Shown in pieces: positions 46,950-54,766 of a stretch of 64,000 nucleotides of DNA; positions within the stretch are counted from its first letter, which is position 1; every line of letters begins with the position of its first letter. The stretch covers positions 186,001 to 250,000 of the forward strand of contig CAVOVJ010000006.1 of assembly GCA_963699835.1 (NCBI GenBank), written 5' to 3'. The notes beneath the pieces were generated by a model. The model saw only the letters and a list, made by a program, of their open reading frames with translations, was not told the origin of the DNA and did not search any database. The position numbers and the translations under genes are program-made. This DNA is from BM003 sp963699835 (GTDB lineage: Bacteria > Pseudomonadota > Gammaproteobacteria > Steroidobacterales > BM003).

Positions 46950-48005
46950 ATGCGCAGTTATAAGTTTGCCAGCTATGGCGAGGCGGTCAACGAGGTGATC
47001 GAGGCGTCGCCGAAGCCGCAGGGCAGCGAGGTCCTGCTCAGGGTGGAAGCGTGCGGGGTCTGCCATTCCGACATCCATGTCCTCGACGGTTTCTTCGAGC
47101 TGGGGGACGGCAAGCGTCTCGACCTGTCATCCGGACGCAAACTGCCGTTTACGCTTGGTCACGAGATCGTTGGCAGCGTTGCCGCGCTTGGCCCGGACGC
47201 TGCAGGTCCGGCAATCGGTGAGCGCGTTGTCGTCTATCCGTGGATCGGCTGCGGTGAGTGTGCCGTTTGCGCGGCCGGTGACGAGCATTTGTGTGCGGAC
47301 GCACGCGCTCTCGGCATCCAGATGGACGGTGGATATGCAGACGAGGTGCTCGTACCGCACAGCCGTTACCTTCTCGATTTCGGCGAGATCCCGGCGCACC
47401 TCGCGGCAACCTATGCCTGTTCCGGCCTGACGGCATATTCCGCTTTGCAGCGGATCGAGCCGCTGACAGCACGGGGCGCGACGCTGATCATCGGTGCGGG
47501 TGGAGTGGGGATGGCGGCTCTGGCTCTTGGTCGTGCCCTCCATGACAACCTTATTGTCGTTGCCGATCACGATGCGGCGAAACGCGATGCGGCGCTGGAG
47601 GCCGGTGCCGATGCGGTGATCGATGCTGCAGCCGACGGTGCGCTGCGCCAGCTGCGCAAACTGACCGCTGGCGGGCCTGTGGCCATTATCGATTTTGTCG
47701 GAGCCGAGGCGACCGCGAACTTCGCTGTTTCCGCGGTGCGCAAGGGTGGCAAGATCGTTGTCGTGGGCTTGTTCGGTGGCAGTATGAACCTGTCTTTGCC
47801 GCTTTTGCCGCTCAAGAGTTTTGCGCTGGAGGGGGCCTACGTGGGATCGCTAGCCGAGATGGAACAACTCATGGCGTTGGCGCGGGCGGGCGACGTACCG
47901 CCGCTGCCGATCCAGTGCCGTGGTCTCGACGAGGCCGACTCGGTGCTGCGGGAGTTGCGCGAGGGTCGGGTCATCGGCCGCGCGGTGCTGATACCCGGGA
48001 AATAG
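46950..48005 (+). CDS. Zinc-dependent alcohol dehydrogenase (MDR)
   Basis: A 351-aa protein; ATG 46950 is preceded by GGAGACAGG. The catalytic zinc site is ACGVCHSDIH (Cys and His) and LGHEIVG; the structural zinc lobe is GCGECAVCAAGDEHLC. The cofactor-binding motif is IIGAGGVGMAALALGRAL and the C-terminal domain has GGKIVVVGLFGGS. It oxidises alcohols or reduces aldehydes with NAD(P). The substrate is unknown. It lies about 125 bases from the divergent reductase gene. Confidence 0.92.
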   Translation: MRSYKFASYGEAVNEVIEASPKPQGSEVLLRVEACGVCHSDIHVLDGFFELGDGKRLDLSSGRKLPFTLGHEIVGSVAALGPDAAGPAIGERVVVYPWIGCGECAVCAAGDEHLCADARALGIQMDGGYADEVLVPHSRYLLDFGEIPAHLAATYACSGLTAYSALQRIEPLTARGATLIIGAGGVGMAALALGRALHDNLIVVADHDAAKRDAALEAGADAVIDAAADGALRQLRKLTAGGPVAIIDFVGAEATANFAVSAVRKGGKIVVVGLFGGSMNLSLPLLPLKSFALEGAYVGSLAEMEQLMALARAGDVPPLPIQCRGLDEADSVLRELREGRVIGRAVLIPGK

Positions 48006-48017
48006 CGCCGCGGGTTA

Positions 48018-48248
48018 TCAGTCCTCGCCCAATGCCCTTACGAGCGCGCTGCGATGGCGTGTCGGCGAACTATCATCGCGGTCGGCGGGCATGCTCCCTG
48101 GGTCTGATCGCGCGTTGCGCGGACCAGGCGATTGTTCGGAGCGGGAATCCGGCAGCAAGGAAAGAAGATACGGGTCAAACCCGGTATTTAGCGACTCACG
48201 CGGTTCGCTGCGCCGGTCAACCTGCAAAGGTTTGCGATCGTCTGCCAT
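48018..48248 (-). CDS. Possible small hydrophilic protein (76 aa)
   Basis: GGAG lies nine bases before ATG 48248. The product MADDRKPLQVDRRSEPRESL... is 76 aa, rich in R, D, S and P, and has no recognised motif apart from FDPYLLSLLPD. It lies convergent with the alcohol dehydrogenase gene, 13 bases from its stop. It may be real because of the ribosome site, but the composition is also compatible with a random open frame. Confidence 0.35.
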   Translation of the reverse strand: MADDRKPLQVDRRSEPRESLNTGFDPYLLSLLPDSRSEQSPGPRNARSDPGSMPADRDDSSPTRHRSALVRALGED

Positions 48249-48403
48249 GACAACTACTCCATCGGGCATTCTGCTCCGATGTCACGCTAGCACCGGTCAT
48301 TGCCGGCCCGGGCGTCAAATTGACATAAAGCGATCCGGGGCCGGTACGGCGCACTCCAAACTGAGGCCTGCGTCACATTTTGCGACGGGTCGTGGCGGCT
48401 GCG

Positions 48404-49339
48404 TCACTCCGGCGCAATGGGAGAAAACAACAGGCTGCTGCGGGTCTCATCGGCCGTGTAACCGAGCGCCAGTTTGCCCGCGACAAAGCTCAGTTTATCG
48501 ACGCCGGCGAGCGCCTGCAGGTAGCGTTGCTCCAGATCCATCATTGCGGGCCCGCAAGCCATCATCGTGGAACCGGCCTGGCCGATTTTTACGCTCCCCG
48601 CTCCTTCACCCGGAGAGATCGCCGCGAAATAACGATTGCATGCGGATTGTCCGCTAATCCTGCCATCCGCAAACGCAAGGGTGATTGGCGGTTCGTTGGG
48701 CGCGCTCTCGCTGCGGCTGAACCGATCCAGCTTCCAGTTGCTGCCATCGAGCGCGGCGGGCGAAAACGTGCCAAGAACCTCGCTGCCGTTTTCGCGCAGT
48801 CCGTCCTTGCCGAGTGTGTAGCGCCGATGCGCCATCTGCGTCGGGCAACACATCGCATCGTTGGGTCCGGCCTGAACGACATCGAGCACGATGGCCCCGC
48901 CGTCGATGCCGACATCGCGTACCTGAACCCGGTCGCCGACGAGCGCGGTACCCGTATTGACCGCCATTGCGCCACGCAGCGTGACGACCGCGACATACAG
49001 CATGACACCGGAGCCGCCCGAATTTTCGCCAAGCAGTACGATCGTCTCGGGCTGGCCGTCGCCGTCGAGATCCTCCTGCCGCATGATTTCCCTGACCAGC
49101 GTCACGGTCGGGCGCGACGCTCCACCGGCGACAAACGGGATGCCCTCGAAGCGTCCGTCCGTCAATTTAACGGAATAGTCGTAGATTCCGCTGTACTCGG
49201 CATTCGCCACCGCATCGAGGGCGGGTGCCTCCGCCACTGGCGCCGGTCTGGTTGCTGTGCTTGTATTGGCAGAATTGCCGACGCAGCCCGGCCCGCTGGC
49301 CAGGAGCGCCGCCAGGAGAAGGTAGACACAACGCTGCAT
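48404..49339 (-). CDS. Exported META-domain protein
   Basis: A 311-aa protein with an N-terminal hydrophobic signal ending near ASGPGC, an imperfect lipobox. The central part carries acidic EF-hand-like loops (QEDLDGDGQPETIV). The C-terminal ~110 residues form a META/HslJ domain: GSNWKLDRFS, ITLAFADGRISGQSACNRYF, the motif GSTMMACGPAMMDLEQRYL and a final KLALGY strand. META-domain proteins are envelope proteins linked to heat shock or drug tolerance in some species, with no certain mechanism. It stands alone, divergent from the Mo-hydroxylase genes. Confidence 0.8.
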   Translation of the reverse strand: MQRCVYLLLAALLASGPGCVGNSANTSTATRPAPVAEAPALDAVANAEYSGIYDYSVKLTDGRFEGIPFVAGGASRPTVTLVREIMRQEDLDGDGQPETIVLLGENSGGSGVMLYVAVVTLRGAMAVNTGTALVGDRVQVRDVGIDGGAIVLDVVQAGPNDAMCCPTQMAHRRYTLGKDGLRENGSEVLGTFSPAALDGSNWKLDRFSRSESAPNEPPITLAFADGRISGQSACNRYFAAISPGEGAGSVKIGQAGSTMMACGPAMMDLEQRYLQALAGVDKLSFVAGKLALGYTADETRSSLLFSPIAPE

Positions 49340-49470
49340 GACTTGCCTCCGCGCGCGGGTGTGGGGTCCGGCAGTGTAAATGCGGTCCCGGTGAACGTGC
49401 CAGTGGCCGGGCCATCAAACCTGCGATATCGCCGCGATTGCGGCGCCTGCGGGGACACTCGGGGAACGCT

Positions 49471-50166
49471 ATGATTGGATTCGAAATCAATGGCAGCGAG
49501 ATCGAACTGGATGTCGATCCCGATATGCCGCTGCTGTGGGCGATACGCGATGCGGCCGGTCTGACCGGCACGAAATACGGATGCGGCATGGCGCTATGCG
49601 GTGCCTGCACCGTGCATGTCGATGGCAGAGCGGTACGTTCCTGCCTGCTCCCGGTCAGCTCCGTGGCGGGTAAATCGGTGACCACGATCGAGGGTGTCGC
49701 GGGCGGCGCGGCCGATGCGGTCAGACAGGCCTGGACCGAACTGGATGTAGTGCAGTGCGGTTACTGTCAGTCCGGCCAGATCATGTCGGCCGTGGAATTG
49801 CTCGAGCAAAACCCACGCCCGGACGATGCGCAGATCGACCGTGCAATGCGTGGCAATATCTGCCGCTGTGCAACCTACGCGAGGATCCGCGACGCGATCC
49901 GGCTGGCCTCCCGCAGCCTGTCCGCGAGGTCAAAACGTGAGCGCGGGGACTCGGGTGAATCTCGATCGCCGCAATTTTCTCAAGGCCGGCGTCGAAGCCG
50001 GCGCCGGATTGACGCTCGGTGTCGTGCTGTCGCCGCTGGCAATGGCGCAGGACGCCGCTCCGGGCTTGCCCGCGAGCGACTCGCTCGTCGACGGGAAGTT
50101 CGAACCGAATGCGTTCGTGCGAATCGCGCCGGACAATACCGTCACGGTGATTTCCAAGCATCTTGA
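49471..50166 (+). CDS. 2Fe-2S subunit of a molybdenum hydroxylase (isoquinoline 1-oxidoreductase alpha type)
   Basis: The first ~150 residues are a complete two-cluster subunit. Cys38, 43, 46 and 58 hold the plant-type 2Fe-2S cluster, and Cys96, 99, 131 and 133 (QCGYCQSG and NICRC) hold the second. Proteins of this type end near residue 155, but this frame stays open to 50166 and overlaps the next gene by about 230 bases with an Arg-rich tail. A single-base shift near 49928 would instead end it at GTC AAA ACG TGA, overlapping the next GTG start. The tail beyond about 49940 is therefore probably not genuine. It passes electrons from the Mo subunit encoded next door. Confidence 0.85.
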   Translation: MIGFEINGSEIELDVDPDMPLLWAIRDAAGLTGTKYGCGMALCGACTVHVDGRAVRSCLLPVSSVAGKSVTTIEGVAGGAADAVRQAWTELDVVQCGYCQSGQIMSAVELLEQNPRPDDAQIDRAMRGNICRCATYARIRDAIRLASRSLSARSKRERGDSGESRSPQFSQGRRRSRRRIDARCRAVAAGNGAGRRSGLARERLARRREVRTECVRANRAGQYRHGDFQAS

Positions 50167-52132
50167 AATGGGTCAGGGCGTGTACACGGGGCTGGCAACG
50201 CTGGTCGCGGAAGAACTCGATGCGGACTGGAGCCAGGTGGCCGTCGTCGCGGCGCCGGCGGATGCCAGCCGCTACAACAACCTGTTCTGGGGCCCGATGC
50301 AGGGTACCGGAGGCAGCACCGCGATCGCCAACTCCTACATGCAGATGCGCCAGGCCGGCGCGGCCGCGCGGCACATGCTGATTGCGGCGGCGGCCGAACG
50401 CTGGTCGGTGGCGGCAGACGAGATCACGGTTGCCGCCGGCGTTGTCAGTCACGCTTCGAGCGGGCACCGCGCAAGTTTTGGCGAACTGGCCGCGGCGGCA
50501 GCGCGGCAGACGGTGCCGACCGAGGTTAGCGTCAAAGACCCCGCCGAGTTTCGCCTGATCGGGCAACGGGTCCCGCGCACGGACGGGACCGGCAAAATCG
50601 ACGGCAGCGCGGTGTTTACCCAGGACGTAAAGCTCGACGGCATGCTGACCGCGCTGGTTGCGCATCCGCCGCGGTTCGGTGGGCGGGTAGCCAAAGTGGA
50701 CAGCGCCGCAGCGAGGGCGGTGCCTGGAGTTGTCGCCGTGCACGAGATCCCGACCGGAGTCGCCGTTGTCGCGCGAGATTTCTGGAGCGCCTCGAAGGGT
50801 CGCGACGCACTGACGATCGACTGGGACGAGAGCGGGGCGCTGGCGGCGAGCTCCGCGACCCTGATGGCGAGCTACCGTGAGCTGGCGCAGACCCCGGGTC
50901 TGGTGGCGCGCAGCGAGGGTGCTGTAGATGCGGCGCTGGAGAAGGCTTCGAACCGGCTCGAGGCCAGCTACGAATTTCCCTATCTCGCGCATGCGGCCAT
51001 GGAGCCGATGAATTGCGTCATCAGGCTGGACGAGCAGGGCTGCGAAGTCTGGAACGGCGAACAGCTGCATACCGGAGACCAGATGGCGCTGGCAGGTTTG
51101 CTGGGACTTACGCCGCAGCAGGTCCGGGTGAACACGTTGTTTGCCGGCGGCTCTTTTGGCCGCCGCGCCAATCCGCAATCGGATTACCTGCTGGAGGCCG
51201 CCGCGATTGCAAAGGCTGGCGGTGGCAAGGCGCCGGTCAAGCTGGTCTGGACCCGCGAGGACGATATGCGCGCCGGCTGGTTTCGGCCGATGTATTTTCA
51301 CCGTTTGCGCGCCGGACTCGATGCGGACGGGCGGCCGGTGGCCTGGCAGCATCGAATCGTCGGGCAGTCGATCGGTGCCGGCACGGCATTCGAGTCGGCC
51401 ATGGTCAAGGACGGCGTGGACTCGACTTCGGTCGAAGGCGCCAGCAATTTGCCGTATGCGATCCCAAACGTCAGCGTCGAGTTACATACGACAGAGGTGG
51501 CAATCCCGGTGCAGTGGTGGCGTTCGGTCGGGTCGACCCATACTGCATTCGCGGTCGAGTGTTTTATCGACGAACTTGCGCTTGCCGCTGGCCGAGATCC
51601 GGTCGATTACCGACTCGAATTGCTGGGCGAGCATCCGCGCCACAGCGCGGTGCTGCAACTCGCTGCCGAGCGCTCAGGCTGGGGCAAGCCGTTGACCGAA
51701 GGCACGGCGCGGGGTATCGCACTGCACGAGTCGTTCAACACCCGGGTGGCGCAGGTGGCCGAGGTGTCGCGCAAGGCAGACGGCGGGTTCCGTGTCGATC
51801 GGGTGGTCATCGCGGTCGACTGCGGGATTGCGATAAACCCGGATGTGATCCGCGCGCAGATGGAAGGCGGCATGGGATACGGACTGTCCGCAACGCTCGA
51901 AAGCGAGATTACGATCGCTAACGGTGCCGTCGTCGAGGGGAATTTCGACGGCTATCGGGTGCTGCGGATCGATCAGATGCCCAAAGTCGAGGTCCACATT
52001 GTGAAATCCGCCGAGCCGCCCACCGGGGTTGGAGAACCGGCTACGCCGGTCATTGCGCCGGCTGTCGCCAATGCCTTGTTTGCGCTCAACGGTCAACGCG
52101 CCCGTCGGTTGCCACTGGGCGCAAACTCATAA
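49937..52132 (+). CDS. Molybdopterin-binding subunit of a molybdenum hydroxylase (isoquinoline 1-oxidoreductase beta/xanthine dehydrogenase family)
   Basis: About 732 aa from GTG 49937. A Tat signal (LDRRNFLKAGVEAGAGLTLG) marks export of the folded enzyme. The molybdenum-cofactor domain shows GQGVYTGLATLVAEELDADW, GTGGSTAIANSY, FLAHAAMEPMNC-like text (YLAHAAMEPMNCVIRLDEQG), FAGGSFGRRANP and the C-terminal PPTGVGEPATPVIAPAVANA with the catalytic-type Glu. This subunit hydroxylates N-heterocycles or aldehydes. With the 2Fe-2S subunit it forms a two-subunit enzyme lacking an FAD subunit, so electrons must leave to a cytochrome or other periplasmic acceptor. No Mo-enzyme chaperone gene is adjacent. 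Confidence 0.9.
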   Translation: MSAGTRVNLDRRNFLKAGVEAGAGLTLGVVLSPLAMAQDAAPGLPASDSLVDGKFEPNAFVRIAPDNTVTVISKHLEMGQGVYTGLATLVAEELDADWSQVAVVAAPADASRYNNLFWGPMQGTGGSTAIANSYMQMRQAGAAARHMLIAAAAERWSVAADEITVAAGVVSHASSGHRASFGELAAAAARQTVPTEVSVKDPAEFRLIGQRVPRTDGTGKIDGSAVFTQDVKLDGMLTALVAHPPRFGGRVAKVDSAAARAVPGVVAVHEIPTGVAVVARDFWSASKGRDALTIDWDESGALAASSATLMASYRELAQTPGLVARSEGAVDAALEKASNRLEASYEFPYLAHAAMEPMNCVIRLDEQGCEVWNGEQLHTGDQMALAGLLGLTPQQVRVNTLFAGGSFGRRANPQSDYLLEAAAIAKAGGGKAPVKLVWTREDDMRAGWFRPMYFHRLRAGLDADGRPVAWQHRIVGQSIGAGTAFESAMVKDGVDSTSVEGASNLPYAIPNVSVELHTTEVAIPVQWWRSVGSTHTAFAVECFIDELALAAGRDPVDYRLELLGEHPRHSAVLQLAAERSGWGKPLTEGTARGIALHESFNTRVAQVAEVSRKADGGFRVDRVVIAVDCGIAINPDVIRAQMEGGMGYGLSATLESEITIANGAVVEGNFDGYRVLRIDQMPKVEVHIVKSAEPPTGVGEPATPVIAPAVANALFALNGQRARRLPLGANS

Positions 52133-52167
52133 CTTATTGATAAGTCGAGAGAAATTCTATTTTCTCT
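52132..52167. promoter_or_regulatory. Two inverted repeats in an AT-rich gap
   Basis: ACTTAT-TG-ATAAGT (52132-52145) starts at the last base of the Mo-subunit stop. AGAGAAA (52148-52154) and TTTCTCT (52161-52167) form a second hairpin with a six-base loop. The whole gap to 52312 is far richer in A/T than its surroundings. The repeats may end the upstream transcript or bind a regulator of the hydrolase gene at 52313. Confidence 0.35.
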
Positions 52168-52312
52168 GAATAGAGGGCGAATATATTGTAAAATAGTCGG
52201 CTTATTGCGCAATGCAGCAGCGACCGCGGATCGGGTGACGGCTGCCGGCAAATGTTTGACCTGATTCAACCAGAGCAGTAATCCCCGGACGGTATCATTT
52301 GTCGTTTCAACG

Positions 52313-53329
52313 ATGCGTTATCCAGAGGTAGGCGACTTGAAAGCGATTTCGACTCTGACGATTGCAATGTCCATGCTTCTCGCCGGTGTAGCGCAGGGCG
52401 CTGACACCGGTGTGACCGTGGCGTCACTGGCCACGCGCACCGACGTGGCGCCGGCCACGTGGCCACGGTTGGAAATGTCGGAGGATCACCATCTCCAGGA
52501 CGGCCTCAACGCCAAGCTGGAGCAACTCGGTCTCGCCTCGCAGGCGCAACGCGGACGCCTGGCCGTCGCGCTGGTTGACGTGACCGTGCCTGAGCGGCCC
52601 CGGGTCGCGAGCGTCAACGCCCACCAGATGATGTATGCCGCGAGTCTGCCCAAGATTGCGATCCTGCTTGGCGCATTCCAGAAGGCGCATGACGGCGCAC
52701 TCGACATGAATGCCGAGACGGAAGCACTGCTGACGCAAATGATTCGCCGCTCTTCGAACTCCGCCGCGACGACGATGCTCGAGCGCGTTGGTTATTCCTA
52801 CGTCGCCGACATCCTTCGCTCGGATAAGTACGAACTGTATGACGAGGACATGAACGGCGGCCTTTGGGTCGGGAAACCGTATGCGAAGAAAGCGGTATGG
52901 CAGCGCGATCCGCTGTACAACCTGTCGCACGGGGCGACGCCCTTCGAGGTGGCGCGATTCTACTACTTGCTGGAAACGGGACGGCTGGTCGATGCAAAAT
53001 CCTGCGCACGGATGAAAGAGATGCTCGGCGATCCGGCGATCAAGCACAAATTTGTCAAAGGTCTCGCCATGCACCGGCCGGGATCGGTGATTTATCGAAA
53101 GTCGGGTACCTGGTCCACCTACCACGCGGACAGCGCAATCGTCGAACGCGACGGCCGCCGCTATATCGCGGTTGCGATGGCCAACGATCCGGCGGGCGGA
53201 CACTGGTTGTCCGAGCTGATCGTCGCGCTGGACGACCTCATTTTCGACCCGGCCAATATTGCGCATGACGGTATGGCCGAGGATCACGTCACGCCGATGG
53301 CGCCGCCGCCGCGCGCTCCCGCCAGCTAG
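52313..53329 (+). CDS. Exported serine hydrolase, class A beta-lactamase-like fold
   Basis: A 338-aa protein with a signal peptide (ISTLTIAMSMLLAGVAQGA). Active-site motifs are S111-L-P-K114 (SxxK), S147-S-N149 (SxN) and K263-S-G265 (KTG-like). These fit a penicillin-recognising enzyme of the beta-lactamase2 family. ATG 52313 is chosen; a TTG at 52337 would also give a signal peptide. It converges with a related hydrolase gene on the opposite strand, and the stops overlap by four bases. A role on peptidoglycan or peptide substrates is possible; beta-lactam hydrolysis is not shown. Confidence 0.85.
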   Translation: MRYPEVGDLKAISTLTIAMSMLLAGVAQGADTGVTVASLATRTDVAPATWPRLEMSEDHHLQDGLNAKLEQLGLASQAQRGRLAVALVDVTVPERPRVASVNAHQMMYAASLPKIAILLGAFQKAHDGALDMNAETEALLTQMIRRSSNSAATTMLERVGYSYVADILRSDKYELYDEDMNGGLWVGKPYAKKAVWQRDPLYNLSHGATPFEVARFYYLLETGRLVDAKSCARMKEMLGDPAIKHKFVKGLAMHRPGSVIYRKSGTWSTYHADSAIVERDGRRYIAVAMANDPAGGHWLSELIVALDDLIFDPANIAHDGMAEDHVTPMAPPPRAPAS

Positions 53330-54766
53330 TCCTCGGCCGGCGCTCCGGTGTCCTGCGGATGCCCGGGTTTTCCTGAGTCCGGCTGATTCGCGTCCGGGTG
53401 TGTATCCGGCTGGCGTTCGAATAAAGGCGTCGAACTGCCATCGTCGCCCGCTGCGGAAGTGGGTCCCGAGGTTACCGGAACAATTGTCGCGGCGGCTTTC
53501 TCGGCCTCGATCCGGGCCGCATGGCGCGCCTCGATCATCCGGTGTATCCGCATCGCCAGCGTCTGGTGCTCCACCGCGGAATTCTTGTACAGCACGTTGG
53601 AACTGACCACGACCAGGTAGTGGTAGTCGAGGCTGTCCAGCGGTCCTTCGACGATCGCCAGCGAGGCGAGCTGGTTTCGTTTGTTGCCCTGGTATTGCTT
53701 GCATACGAAGTCGGGCTCGGGCTGACAGCTGTAAAGCGAGCCGGATTTGAAATACACCGCGTATGAGTACAGAGCGGGGTGAGAAGCGTAGCGAATACGC
53801 CGCTGGGTCATGTACAGCAATCGCTTCAGCTCGGTGCTCGAATACTCGTCAACCAGTCGTCCCTGTTCCAGCAGATACAAAAAATGCACGAGCTCGCGCG
53901 GATTGCCGTAGCTGGTGGTGCCCGATACGCGATTCTTGCCGGTACGGGTAAAGAAACTGCCTTGCCGGAGCAACTCGGGGTCGAGACCGTTGCGGACGAC
54001 CGCGCTGTTCATGGCATCGAGGTAGATCTGTCCCAGCGCGCCGGCCTTATGGGTGGCGAAAAACTCGGCCTCGCGTTCGCGCGTCGACCGGGTACTCGGC
54101 GCCGAAATGCGACAGCAGGATGAGCTGCTTTTGCATGGTTGCCGCTGCTGCATTGTTGCTGGCGGAAAGCATCCAGTCGAGCCAGTCATAGAGGCTGCCG
54201 CGATCGCCAACCTCGACCTTGCGGTATTGCCGTTCGCGCGTTGCGACGTCCCAGAACAGCGCCTTGTGGTGGTCGCTGATGACAAACTCGTCGCCGGTGA
54301 TCCAGGTATTCTTCAGCAACTCGTGGCGCGCTTGCGGGTCGTCCGGATATACATCGGCGAGCGCCTGGAAAAACGCAAGGCCGACCAGCATCTTGCCGAC
54401 GCTGCCGACGTTCTGGCGAATGTCGGCATTGTGCTCGGCATAGACGGGATTCTCGCGGTCGGTGAGGTCGAGCAGCGCGATGCCGTAGCGGTCGCCGTCT
54501 TCGCCGACGATGCTGCTCAGCGATTGCCCGTAGTCCGGGTCCGGTGCGAAGTCGAAGGCCCGGGTCGAACCGAGCAGGCGTGGTTTGACATAATCGGTCG
54601 ACAACGTTGCGCCTTCCGGTAGTGTGCAGCCGCTGACCTCGCCGGTCTGGGCCGCCGTGCAATAGTCAAGGCGGCGAATTTGCGTGTGAGGGTAGCCATC
54701 GATCGGATACGCGTGGGCGCCGGCGCCAATTACGCCGAGTCCGATCGCCAACAGCATGATTCTCAT
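53326..54766 (-). CDS. Second exported serine hydrolase, one frameshift
   Basis: The first part begins at ATG 54766 with a signal peptide (LLAIGLGVIGAGAHAY). It carries S122-V-G-K125 (SxxK) and S203-N-N205 (SxN) and runs to FGAEYPVDAR. After about 54078 the frame shifts by one base and continues with EREAEFFATHKAGALGQIYL, AVYFKSGSLYSC (KSG motif) and a proline- and acid-rich C-terminal tail to 53326. The joined protein is about 480 aa and resembles its convergent neighbour at 52313. The start overlaps the stop of the dikinase-like gene (ATGA), so the two are translationally coupled. The shift fits one extra base. Confidence 0.8.
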
